Part shown: positions 11,017 through 19,187 of the stretch, in pieces
Layout of the letters: each line of letters opens with the position of its first letter
How positions within the stretch are numbered: position 1 is the first letter of the stretch
Made by a program: the position numbers and the translations under genes
The notes under the pieces: model-generated
Database searches by the model: none
What the model saw: only the letters and a program-made list of their open reading frames with translations
Told to the model about the DNA's origin: nothing
Assembly: GCA_004352715.1 (NCBI GenBank)
Contig: SCFE01000106.1
Coordinates: 1,613,038-1,677,037 of the forward strand
From: Hofstenia miamia
Lineage: Eukaryota; Xenacoelomorpha; Acoela
DNA length: 64,000 nucleotides
Direction of reading: 5' to 3'

Positions 11017-13230
11017 TGCAGTAGAACAAGCTATATCACAAAAGAATATATTGTTTGGTTGAGAAATGACAGTTCGAGAGAGTAGAGCCCTTGTACTTCC
11101 TTGAAACTAATACTTCTATTTTTGATTATTTGATTGCAGTGTAGTCTTTGCTAAATTTAAGTTAACTTGTATTCCCTCTAAATATCTAAGTGTATGGTGG
11201 GAACAATATAAGAATTGATACAGAGATACTTGAATAAAAATATTTTCTAATTAAAATCATGACAATGGGATTTCTAAAACAAGTTGCTCACCAATTTTAA
11301 CCCCGGTAAATCTGTTGAACGAATTAAAGACATTCAATTGAAAATATGCATAAATATGAACACTAGAAGATCCGCTATCGGTGTATACTAAATATCAGGA
11401 GGTAAAATTTAACCTATTTTTCTGTCCAATCCAATCCAATACAAAAATTCTAGAACTGTACAATAGGAATCCAATCAAATTCCAATCTAACTTTGAGTTT
11501 GCTAATCCAAATTTTTTAAAATTTAAAAAAAAATTTAAACATTTATATATCTTTTAAAATTGTTAAAATTACAAATCGGCTCTCGAAATATAGATATTTG
11601 AGCAATGGTAATTACAAATAACATAAAAGGACTTCCAAGGACATTATATATCTTTGGGCTTTTGCATCAACAATTTGTACTGATTTTACATGCAATTTAG
11701 TCATTTAAATGCCCATAATTCTATTAATTTTCAACAATTGATAGATAGGCTCTGGATTTTTGATTGGCTGTAATCCAAAGCCATTGATTAGCTCCAAAGC
11801 ATTCGTAAATAGTTGTTCGATCCTTGGCCAAATGCAATTAAGTCGAGTCCTATCATATCATTCTGCAAGATTTCCGCAATCAGGAAAAAAGAGGCGGAGT
11901 ATTCGATTTATTTGTCATGTACTGGTAATATGTTTTGATAGAATTTTCCATTGGTGAGTTCTTATACCTAATTGCCCTACATTAAATTTTTTTATTTGAT
12001 TCTAAACAAGAAAATTTTTTGAAGCAAAAATGCAAATACTTTTTTGAATTTGTGAACATGGAAAAGCTAAAATATTATTTTTATTAGTATTGATAGACTT
12101 ATTTATGTATCTGTGTTGATAACATTATGCGAAACCTATGGAACTATGAAAATAATTACAGTATGTGTCACGTACTGAATATTCTTTTATTTTACAGTGT
12201 CAATTTTTTAAGAATTGTTTAAAGCATGGGTGCCAAAATGGGGGTAGAAGGCTATTCTAGTCAGAAAAATATTTTCTATAAAGCTATCGATTAGACTAGT
12301 AGTTTTTTACCTAAAATTACAACATTGTTTATTCACTACAATGTAATGACGAATTATAGTTTCAACCAGTGAATGACATTCTAGGTTCTAGTAGGCTCCT
12401 ATAATAGTATTTAATTTAAAATTTATAAATGCCTGATTTAATNNNNNNNNNNNNNNNNNNNNNNNNNNNNNNNNNNNNNNNNNNNNNNNNNNNNNNNNNN
12501 NNNNNNNNNNNNNNNNNNNNNNNNNNNNNNNNNNNNNNNNNNNNNNNNNNNNNNNNNNNNNNNNNNNNNNNNNNNNNNNNNNNNNNNNNNNNNNNNNNNN
12601 NNNNNNNNNNNNNNNNNNNNNNNNNNNNNNNNNNNNNNNNNNNNNNNNNNNNNNNNNNNNNNNNNNNNNNNNNNNNNNNNNNNNNNNNNNNNNNNNNNNN
12701 NNNNNNNNNNNNNNNNNNNNNNCTAGGTTCTAGTAGGCTCCTATAATAGGATTAAATTTAAAATTTATAAATGCCTGATTTAATTGCAGCACTATTTGTT
12801 TTGTTTGTGGACTGGAAACTCCAAGTTTTTTAAAACTCAGTGCATATATATATAAGTAGTAATTAAATATAGGGTTCTATATATGCAGTTTTCTAATAAT
12901 GATCAGTTTTCAATAACTTTTTACACTTTTCTATTGATTTTGATAAGAAAAAAGGTGTTTTTTTAGAAATTTTGGATTTTACGGCCATTGGTAAAAAAAA
13001 ACTACGGCCATACCCGTGTAAATAATATTCAATTATACCCCCTTTTTAACTATGTACCAATATGTTTTTAATCAATTTTTTTACATTTTTTTTTAAAATC
13101 TGCATTTTCTGGACATTCCAAAATATTTTCAAAACACTTTAAAACAATATAACTAGCATGCGCATGATGTTCTTTTGAAGACTCTTTAATATTCATCAAT
13201 ATCTAAAATATAACTTTGATAAGAGATACT
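11017..13230. other. intergenic DNA with a gap flanked by direct repeats
   Basis: No gene recognised. The 280-base gap at 12443-12722 is flanked by a ~62-base direct repeat (12381-12442 and 12723-12785, beginning CTAGGTTCTAGTAGGCTCC), so the gap probably reflects an unresolved repeat or an unmerged overlap. Confidence 0.6.
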
Positions 13231-13520
13231 GTTTTGAAAATTGAAGAGAATTTTAAAATAGCAATCTGATTAGATAAACTGACTTATAGCATACGCCGGT
13301 TTGAAAATTTAACAAAATTGAAGTGAATTTTAAAGTAGCAATCTGATTGGATAAACTGCCTTATAGCATACGCCGTTTTGAAAATTTAAGAGAATTTTAA
13401 AATAGCAATCTGATTGGATAAACTGGCTTATGGCATACGCCGTTTTGAAAATTTAAGAGAATTTCAAAATAACAATCTGATTGGATAAACTGGCTTATGG
13501 CATACACCGATTGGAAAACC
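13231..13520. repeat. tandem repeat of ~67 bp units beside the capsid cassette
   Basis: Four units start at about 13231, 13299, 13375 and 13442 (lengths about 68, 76, 67, 67), each containing TTTTGAAAATT, AGCAATCTGATTGGATAAAC and CTTATGGCATACGCCG with few changes. Degenerate units follow to about 13560, and another partial unit lies at 13975-14025, right at the 3' end of the 191-aa gene. It has the look of subterminal or terminal repeats of a DNA virus or transposon, but no second array was found. Confidence 0.85.
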
Positions 13521-13646
13521 TAGTAGCTTATTCCATACATCATTATAAAAATTTACAATATTAATTGAATAAGATTTTGATTAATATCATACACTGTTTT
13601 TTTTAAATTTAGATTAAAATATTAACGTCAATTCGCGTTAATTGAG

Positions 13647-13964
13647 TATGCATAGATAAAAATAATAGAAAGAATTTAACCATTACCTGTCTGCGAATAA
13701 TAACGAGTAATTTCCTTCATATTAACTTTAAAAAAACTCAGTGGTAATGTTGATGTTGCAATTTCGCTATTTTGCGTAGTTAAATTGTGAAATTGTATTA
13801 GGAAGTTGATATGTGATCTAGAGTATGGAATATGCTCTTTTAATTTTACATACCAATATCTTTTATTAGATAGCTGCTTAAATTGTTGAAGCACATGTCC
13901 TTTATATGATGAAATAACTAATAACTTCTGTTGTGAAGAAGTGTTAGCTTTTTCTAACGTAATT
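13647..13964 (-). pseudogene. duplicate of the 3' end of the 191-aa gene, ending at a single-N join
   Basis: This block is almost identical to 14027-14342. It holds the last ~100 codons of the 191-aa gene (stop at 13676) plus flank, and ends exactly where the single N at 13965 begins. Only a few bases differ between copies. The most economical reading is an unmerged allelic or overlapping contig end rather than a real gene copy. Confidence 0.7.
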
Positions 13965-13965
13965 N
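13965..13965. other. single-N contig join
   Basis: One N between two near-identical blocks (13647-13964 and 14027-14342). Same situation as the Ns at 20223 and 45928. Confidence 0.85.
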
Positions 13966-14054
13966 TTTGAAAACCTAGGGAAATTTAGCATAACAATTTG
14001 ATTGAAAATTCTAGCTTATTTCATACATGCATAGATAAAAATAATATAAAGAAT

Positions 14055-14630
14055 TTAACCATTACCTGTCTGCGAATAATAACGAGTAATTTCCTTCATA
14101 TTAACTTTAAAAAAACTCAGTGGTAATGTTGATGTTGCAATTTCGCTATTTTGCGTAGTTAAATTGTGAAATTGTATTAGGAAGTTGATATGTGATCTAG
14201 AGTATGGAATATGCTCTTTTAACTTTACATACCAATATCTTTTATTAGATAGCTGCTTAAATTGTTGAAGCACATGTCCTTTATATGACCAAATAACTAA
14301 TAACTTCTGTTGTGAAGAAATGTTAGCTTTTTCTAACGTAATTAAAGTTTCAACACACTGCTGTATATTGTTTGTGTTCAAAACAATGTCTCCAAAACTT
14401 CTTTGATATAAATTTTCCTTAAAACTACATAACAGCTTGGAGATTGGGTCTTTTGGTTGAATTGAATGAGAAGGAGGCTCGTAATACGCCCTTAAGTGGT
14501 ACTTTAAAAGAAATGGTTGAATGGATTGAATACATCTGGGCTGATTTTTTGTTGGTACAAAATTCAACATCGTTTTTGTGAATTCAAAGAAATCATTCAT
14601 AAATTCATCTGGCAATGTATATTCAGACAT
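14055..14630 (-). CDS. 191-aa protein of the capsid cassette, function unknown
   Basis: Complete frame starting MSEYTLPDEF. The N-terminal ~110 residues show no motif I recognise. The C-terminal part has QQKLLVIWSYKGHVLQQFKQ and then WYVKLKEHIPYSRSHINFLI. This aromatic-basic helix followed by a 'SRSHxxFLI' helix is reminiscent of the small helical, possibly DNA-binding proteins of the DUF3102 kind found in phages and DNA-virus-like elements; I hold this resemblance loosely. It lies on the same strand as the capsid genes, 0.9 kb beyond the 3' end of the major capsid gene. Unlike three of those genes it lacks the TATATAG-plus-pyrimidine element before its ATG, which could mean a different expression class. 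Its 5' end and upstream 70 bases are duplicated at 14853-15049, and its 3' end at 13647-13964. Confidence 0.7.
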   Translation of the reverse strand: MSEYTLPDEFMNDFFEFTKTMLNFVPTKNQPRCIQSIQPFLLKYHLRAYYEPPSHSIQPKDPISKLLCSFKENLYQRSFGDIVLNTNNIQQCVETLITLEKANISSQQKLLVIWSYKGHVLQQFKQLSNKRYWYVKLKEHIPYSRSHINFLIQFHNLTTQNSEIATSTLPLSFFKVNMKEITRYYSQTGNG

Positions 14631-14700
14631 TTTTCACAATGCTACTGTGTTGTATCCAATAATTTAAAATCTTTGAGGTTGCTAAGCAATAACAGGTGTT
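14504..14700. repeat. 197-bp direct repeat, copy 1 (5' end of the 191-aa gene)
   Basis: Identical by eye to 14853-15049, carrying the first ~42 codons of the 191-aa gene and its upstream flank. No N lies between the copies, so this one may be a real recent duplication. Confidence 0.85.
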
Positions 14701-14852
14701 TTTCCTCCAATATTCAAATATTAAATTTTAATTTAACGGACAGCTGCTCTAATTATATTTTTAATATTAAATTTTTAAAGAATAATTTCCTACTAAATTA
14801 AAAATTTTACGAATGTTGAAACAGGTGGAATATTGTGGATATTAATTTGAAA

Positions 14853-15049
14853 TTAAAAGAAATGGTTGAATGGATTGAATACATCTGGGCTGATTTTTTG
14901 TTGGTACAAAATTCAACATCGTTTTTGTGAATTCAAAGAAATCATTCATAAATTCATCTGGCAATGTATATTCAGACATTTTTCACAATGCTACTGTGTT
15001 GTATCCAATAATTTAAAATCTTTGAGGTTGCTAAGCAATAACAGGTGTT
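14853..15049. repeat. 197-bp direct repeat, copy 2 (orphan 5' end of the 191-aa gene)
   Basis: Second copy, including an ATG at 14977-14979 on the minus strand, after which the frame soon leaves the gene. The spacer between copies is ~150 bp. Around these repeats ACAGGTG recurs near 14692, 14821, 15041 and 15137. Confidence 0.85.
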
Positions 15050-15507
15050 GTACATTTTCTCCAATACAAACGTTGAAACATAATATATTAATTTCGTATT
15101 CCCTCAGTAACTAAGCAATAAGTGATGCTAAATTAACAGGTGGTATTTACTTGAAATATCATGGAAATTTGTATTGGAATTAGCTCTCTATGCATAATAT
15201 TTTTAATTTGAAATATGTCCATATGGCAACAATGCTATTTTAGTAATATCCTTAATGAAACAAAAATTCAGTGGAAACAGTGTTCCTTCTTTAACTTTTT
15301 AAGTAAATTTCCTACAAATTTATTGCAAATATTGGAGAAAAATTTACAACATCAAATCAAATTTAAAGTTTTGGGAAGGGACCAAGTTGGGTTTAGGTAG
15401 GGGATCAATAAAAATCTTTAAATATTGTGAATCAATGTCTGTTTCTCATTAAAAATTTTAGCATTACATTAAAGAAAAAAGAAAATATTTTTCCAAAATT
15501 ATTTTCC
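15050..15507. other. non-coding spacer inside the virus-like cassette
   Basis: AT-rich sequence between the orphan repeat copy and the end of the capsid gene. No gene or clear terminator; it could hold the 3' UTR of the capsid transcript. Confidence 0.5.
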
Positions 15508-16716
15508 TTAAAATGTTAAAGTAGTTTGATTTGATGTTGTATTTACAGATATGTCTTGTTCATACATAGTCAATGCATAGAATTTAAATGGATCTGAAGG
15601 AGCACCTTGTAAAGTATATCGAAATCTAATTTCATTGATATCATTTTGAGATGTATCTTTTTGTTTAGATAAATCAAATACAATTATTCCATATTTCTCC
15701 TTAAAATCAGAAGGCTTGATAAATGTACCTGTTGAAAAGTCATTGACACCGTCATTATATCTAACAAATTCTGTATATAATCTTGGAAATTCACTAGTTG
15801 GATGAATCTCTACCTGTGGATAAAAATTATCGTTTCCTAATTCTAACTGACATGAAGAAATTTCAGTAGAATTAAAGGTATCAAAATCAAGTTCATGTGT
15901 GTTTTGATTATTAATTTTATTTTCAGTGATGGTATAGATGAAAACATATCTAGGTTTTTGTATTGAATTACTTATTCTAAATATGCCTGATTGTTGATTT
16001 ATAGGATTAGATTCCTCTAATGTGTTTCTTATATACACCCATTTATTATTTATAAAACTATTCAAATACATCTTCCGTCCACTAGGATTGAATGCTAATT
16101 GTGGTACAAAGAGACGTAATTGAGTGACAACTAGTTTTCCATTTCCTGCTGGATTAAATATTACATTATCATCTTTTGCTAATTCAAGATTTATTTGAAC
16201 CTTACCTGCAGGTAAGATACTATGTTTTAGACCTCTGAAAAAATCAACTTTACTGAGATAAAAAATTGTATTAATTTCATTTCCATCTTTTAGAAGTTCT
16301 ATCTTATCATTATTGTCCTTATAGAAGAATTCATTTTGCGCAGTGTTCAAATAAGATTCTGAATACTCAAGAATGTTGTGTAAATGGGCAACTTTTGAAA
16401 AATTAGTAAGATTTGTAGTAGTAGTATTATTATATTCCACGAATACTCTGTTAAAAAGTGAGTAGACACCACCACTAATGGTAACATTATCTGTTGTAAC
16501 AAATCCTGTGTTATCAAGTTTAACTATTTTAAATTTCACATCTATATAAGCATTAAACCAATCATAAGGTATTATATCTGTAGAATTATCAACTGTAAAC
16601 TTATAATTGTTTTTATTTTGAATATTACCTGCTGCAGGAATTATTATTGGAGTCTGGAGATCAAATCTAATGTATTCATTTCTTTCTAGAATTGTTGGAT
16701 TTCTGAAGTCAGTCAT
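15508..16716 (-). CDS. probable double-jelly-roll major capsid protein of a Polinton-like element
   Basis: Intact 402-aa frame. It is beta-rich with few charged clusters and has a run of segments that I associate with major capsid proteins of Polinton-like/adintovirus-like elements integrated in invertebrate genomes: an N-terminal 'YIRF..Q.PI' strand, SLFNRVFVEYNN, then HNILEYSESYLNTAQNEFFY, a central GNGKLVVTQLRLFVPQLAFN, then NNKWVYIRNTLEESN, ISNSIQKPRYVFIY, and CQLELGNDNFYPQVEIHPTS near residue 300. The end is YGIIVFDLSKQKD...FKFYALTMYEQDI. The linear order (two halves, each starting with a long strand) fits a double jelly roll. The length is shorter than classical Polinton capsids (usually above 600 aa). 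The start ATG-ACT is preceded by the shared TATATAG element. The fold assignment is from pattern memory and needs a structure or profile search. Confidence 0.72.
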   Translation of the reverse strand: MTDFRNPTILERNEYIRFDLQTPIIIPAAGNIQNKNNYKFTVDNSTDIIPYDWFNAYIDVKFKIVKLDNTGFVTTDNVTISGGVYSLFNRVFVEYNNTTTTNLTNFSKVAHLHNILEYSESYLNTAQNEFFYKDNNDKIELLKDGNEINTIFYLSKVDFFRGLKHSILPAGKVQINLELAKDDNVIFNPAGNGKLVVTQLRLFVPQLAFNPSGRKMYLNSFINNKWVYIRNTLEESNPINQQSGIFRISNSIQKPRYVFIYTITENKINNQNTHELDFDTFNSTEISSCQLELGNDNFYPQVEIHPTSEFPRLYTEFVRYNDGVNDFSTGTFIKPSDFKEKYGIIVFDLSKQKDTSQNDINEIRFRYTLQGAPSDPFKFYALTMYEQDISVNTTSNQTTLTF

Positions 16717-16750
16717 TTATACTATATAAAGGAAAAAGAAAAAAAGAAAA
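16717..16750 (-). promoter_or_regulatory. shared pyrimidine tract + TATATAG element before the capsid gene
   Basis: On the minus strand: CTTTTTTTCTTTTTCC, then TTTATATAG, five bases, then ATG. Nearly the same string precedes the two neighbouring genes. It can be read as a TATA-like late promoter or as a polypyrimidine-plus-AG splice acceptor. Confidence 0.65.
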
Positions 16751-16772
16751 GCATTTTCCATGTGAAATTAAT

Positions 16773-17024
16773 TTACAATAGTTTTAAAAATCGTGTCCTT
16801 ATATTGTCAAACTTCTGGGGCTCATTCTTGGAAAACTTTCTTAATAACATTTGTATTTCCATTCCCTTTTGTTCATTTACTTTTGGTGTTTCTAACTTTC
16901 TATTATTGCTTGTTACTTGTGTGTTAATAGAAGTTCCTTTCCCAGTGGGAATAGCATTCTCTCTTTGTGTTCTATTAAAATTAACCCTTAAATAGTTTTC
17001 GTAAGTTTTCTTATTTTTAGTCAT
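16773..17024 (-). CDS. small basic protein (83 aa) of the capsid cassette
   Basis: Frame starting MTKNKKTYENYLRVNFNRTQ. I chose this ATG, not the one 78 bases upstream at 17102, because the TATATAG element ends two bases before it and because it gives the Met-Thr start shared by its neighbours. The protein is rich in Lys, Arg, Asn and Gln, has no membrane helix and ends FDNIRTRFLKLL. It is unrecognised. A short basic protein between two capsid genes could be a core or scaffold-like protein, but that is inference from position only. Confidence 0.62.
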   Translation of the reverse strand: MTKNKKTYENYLRVNFNRTQRENAIPTGKGTSINTQVTSNNRKLETPKVNEQKGMEIQMLLRKFSKNEPQKFDNIRTRFLKLL

Positions 17025-17048
17025 ATCTATATAAGGAAAAAAGAAAGT
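17025..17048 (-). promoter_or_regulatory. shared element before the 83-aa gene
   Basis: Minus strand: CTTTCTTTTTTCC then TTATATAG, two bases, then ATG-ACT. A palindrome-like TTTCCTAGGAAA lies just upstream (about 17051-17062). Confidence 0.6.
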
Positions 17049-17118
17049 CTTTTTCCTAGGAAAGCAGAGAACAAAGTTCTCCTTAAGAAAGTCAATTCCC
17101 ACTATTTTAACAATAATC

Positions 17119-17880
17119 TTATTTGATTAAAAATACTAAGTGAACATGATTATCATTTAAATTAATAATTTGATTTTGACTATCAGTAATGTATATTCTT
17201 ATTTCTCTTATTTCATTTGTGTTGATTTTGTTGAATAATTTGCGCAAAGGTTGTTTTGTAAATGGATAACTTGATACTAAATCATTTGTAGGAAAAGTAA
17301 ATACTATATCACTAGAATTTCCATTATATATGCTATCACTTATCAGAGAACAATGAATTAAAATGTTATCAATTCCCTTTGTAATGTTAGGAACATGATT
17401 TGAAATTGTAGTCTTTTTTAAGAGCATTGGATGGTTTTCATTTAAGAACTTAAAACCTAGTAGATCACCAAATTCTTTATCAAATTTTAAATACATTTTA
17501 GTCTCTAATGAAACCAATACCTTATAAGTATTCTCATTAAAAATAATTTCAACATGTTTATTATTATTTTCTTTTAATCCATGACCATTTGCTGCAATTT
17601 CATTATTTATATATGCTGATATATCTTTGTACTGATAAATACCATCAGGAAATGTAACTTGTGTCCATGTAAGACCCTCATCATGAGTAAATTCAATTTT
17701 GTTGTTCTTATACTCCTCAGAAATATTGTACCAAGAGTATGACATATTTATTTGATCTAAGCAAATGTAATGTGGTTGTGTGTATAATCTTATGGGATTT
17801 ACAAATTTTACTGTGAAATCAGAAGGTTTACCTACAACATTTTCATAATTTGAATTTAGAAATAGAGGAATTTCAGTCAT
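17119..17880 (-). CDS. probable minor capsid / penton-like protein of the cassette
   Basis: Intact 253-aa frame from MTEIPLFLNSNYENVVGKPS. The start was chosen because the shared TATATAG element lies five bases upstream; an ATG further upstream at 17952 would put the element inside the coding region. Features include FTVKFVNPIRL, an aromatic-rich NMSYSWYNIS segment, then FPDGIYQYKDISAYINNEIA, GDLLGFKF, then IDNILIHCSLISDSIYNGNS and EIREIRIYITDSQNQIINLN. This layout (N-terminal strand, 'xGxYxxxDIxxYI', LLGF, 'IhCxLI', C-terminal 'l.l.l.D..g..I.LN') is one I associate with the second capsid protein encoded beside major capsid genes in Polinton-like elements. Located 95 bp upstream of the 83-aa gene, same strand. 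Moderately sure of the family, less of the exact capsid role. Confidence 0.68.
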   Translation of the reverse strand: MTEIPLFLNSNYENVVGKPSDFTVKFVNPIRLYTQPHYICLDQINMSYSWYNISEEYKNNKIEFTHDEGLTWTQVTFPDGIYQYKDISAYINNEIAANGHGLKENNNKHVEIIFNENTYKVLVSLETKMYLKFDKEFGDLLGFKFLNENHPMLLKKTTISNHVPNITKGIDNILIHCSLISDSIYNGNSSDIVFTFPTNDLVSSYPFTKQPLRKLFNKINTNEIREIRIYITDSQNQIINLNDNHVHLVFLIK

Positions 17881-17907
17881 TACTACTATATAAAGAAAAA
17901 AGAAACA
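17881..17907 (-). promoter_or_regulatory. shared element before the minor-capsid-like gene
   Basis: Minus strand: TTGTTTCTTTTTTC then TTTATATAG, five bases, then ATG-ACT. Third occurrence of the same layout. Confidence 0.65.
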
Positions 17908-17917
17908 ATGATTTTTC

Positions 17918-18187
17918 TTAAGAAAATTTATTGTAGAACTTCTTATCATCATCTTTAGTAATGGCTTTCAATCTTACTAATTCATCAATTAACTGAATAA
18001 TTTCATTATGCATTTGAGCACTATCATTTCCAGCATTCTTAGAAGAAGTAAGTAATTCTAAGCAATCCATTAATTGTGAAGGATCATTGTAGTAGAAAAC
18101 ACTTTGACCCTTAATTATCTTTTTAACTTTTTGATTTTTGTGATTACCTGTAACTCCAGCAAGTTTTACCAGATTCCTAAATCTGTC
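17918..18187 (-). CDS. C-terminal 89 aa of a fourth cassette protein, running into a gap
   Basis: The frame is open from the gap edge at 18187 to a TAA at 17918-17920. Readable residues include RNLVKLAGVTGNHK, FYYNDPSQLMDCLELL, then SSKNAGNDSAQMHNEIIQL and KAITKDDDKKFY. A 'YNDP..L..RL.LL..S..AGN.S..' helix pair near the C-terminus recurs in hypothetical proteins encoded next to Polinton-like capsid genes in cnidarian and other invertebrate genomes (my recollection, not a search). The stop codon falls inside the palindrome TTTTCTTAAGAAAA, 37 bases before the neighbouring start codon. The rest of the gene is in the 1-kb gap. Confidence 0.6.
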   Translation of the reverse strand, partial: DRFRNLVKLAGVTGNHKNQKVKKIIKGQSVFYYNDPSQLMDCLELLTSSKNAGNDSAQMHNEIIQLIDELVRLKAITKDDDKKFYNKFS

Positions 18188-19187
18188 NNNNNNNNNNNNN
18201 NNNNNNNNNNNNNNNNNNNNNNNNNNNNNNNNNNNNNNNNNNNNNNNNNNNNNNNNNNNNNNNNNNNNNNNNNNNNNNNNNNNNNNNNNNNNNNNNNNNN
18301 NNNNNNNNNNNNNNNNNNNNNNNNNNNNNNNNNNNNNNNNNNNNNNNNNNNNNNNNNNNNNNNNNNNNNNNNNNNNNNNNNNNNNNNNNNNNNNNNNNNN
18401 NNNNNNNNNNNNNNNNNNNNNNNNNNNNNNNNNNNNNNNNNNNNNNNNNNNNNNNNNNNNNNNNNNNNNNNNNNNNNNNNNNNNNNNNNNNNNNNNNNNN
18501 NNNNNNNNNNNNNNNNNNNNNNNNNNNNNNNNNNNNNNNNNNNNNNNNNNNNNNNNNNNNNNNNNNNNNNNNNNNNNNNNNNNNNNNNNNNNNNNNNNNN
18601 NNNNNNNNNNNNNNNNNNNNNNNNNNNNNNNNNNNNNNNNNNNNNNNNNNNNNNNNNNNNNNNNNNNNNNNNNNNNNNNNNNNNNNNNNNNNNNNNNNNN
18701 NNNNNNNNNNNNNNNNNNNNNNNNNNNNNNNNNNNNNNNNNNNNNNNNNNNNNNNNNNNNNNNNNNNNNNNNNNNNNNNNNNNNNNNNNNNNNNNNNNNN
18801 NNNNNNNNNNNNNNNNNNNNNNNNNNNNNNNNNNNNNNNNNNNNNNNNNNNNNNNNNNNNNNNNNNNNNNNNNNNNNNNNNNNNNNNNNNNNNNNNNNNN
18901 NNNNNNNNNNNNNNNNNNNNNNNNNNNNNNNNNNNNNNNNNNNNNNNNNNNNNNNNNNNNNNNNNNNNNNNNNNNNNNNNNNNNNNNNNNNNNNNNNNNN
19001 NNNNNNNNNNNNNNNNNNNNNNNNNNNNNNNNNNNNNNNNNNNNNNNNNNNNNNNNNNNNNNNNNNNNNNNNNNNNNNNNNNNNNNNNNNNNNNNNNNNN
19101 NNNNNNNNNNNNNNNNNNNNNNNNNNNNNNNNNNNNNNNNNNNNNNNNNNNNNNNNNNNNNNNNNNNNNNNNNNNNNNNNNNNNNNN
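18188..19187. other. assembly gap of exactly 1000 N
   Basis: The round size suggests a scaffold gap of default or estimated length. It interrupts the virus-derived cassette and is followed by a short TA repeat, so more cassette genes may be hidden here. Confidence 0.95.

Noticed and set aside
13231-13520. CRISPR-like array
   Set aside because: The units are contiguous tandem copies with no unique spacers, in an animal genome.
14055-17880. Bacterial or phage contamination as the source of the capsid cassette
   Set aside because: No Shine-Dalgarno sites, animal-like AT-rich flanks, and protein patterns that fit elements integrated in animal genomes. However, the join at 13965 and the 1-kb gap mean that physical linkage is not fully proven.
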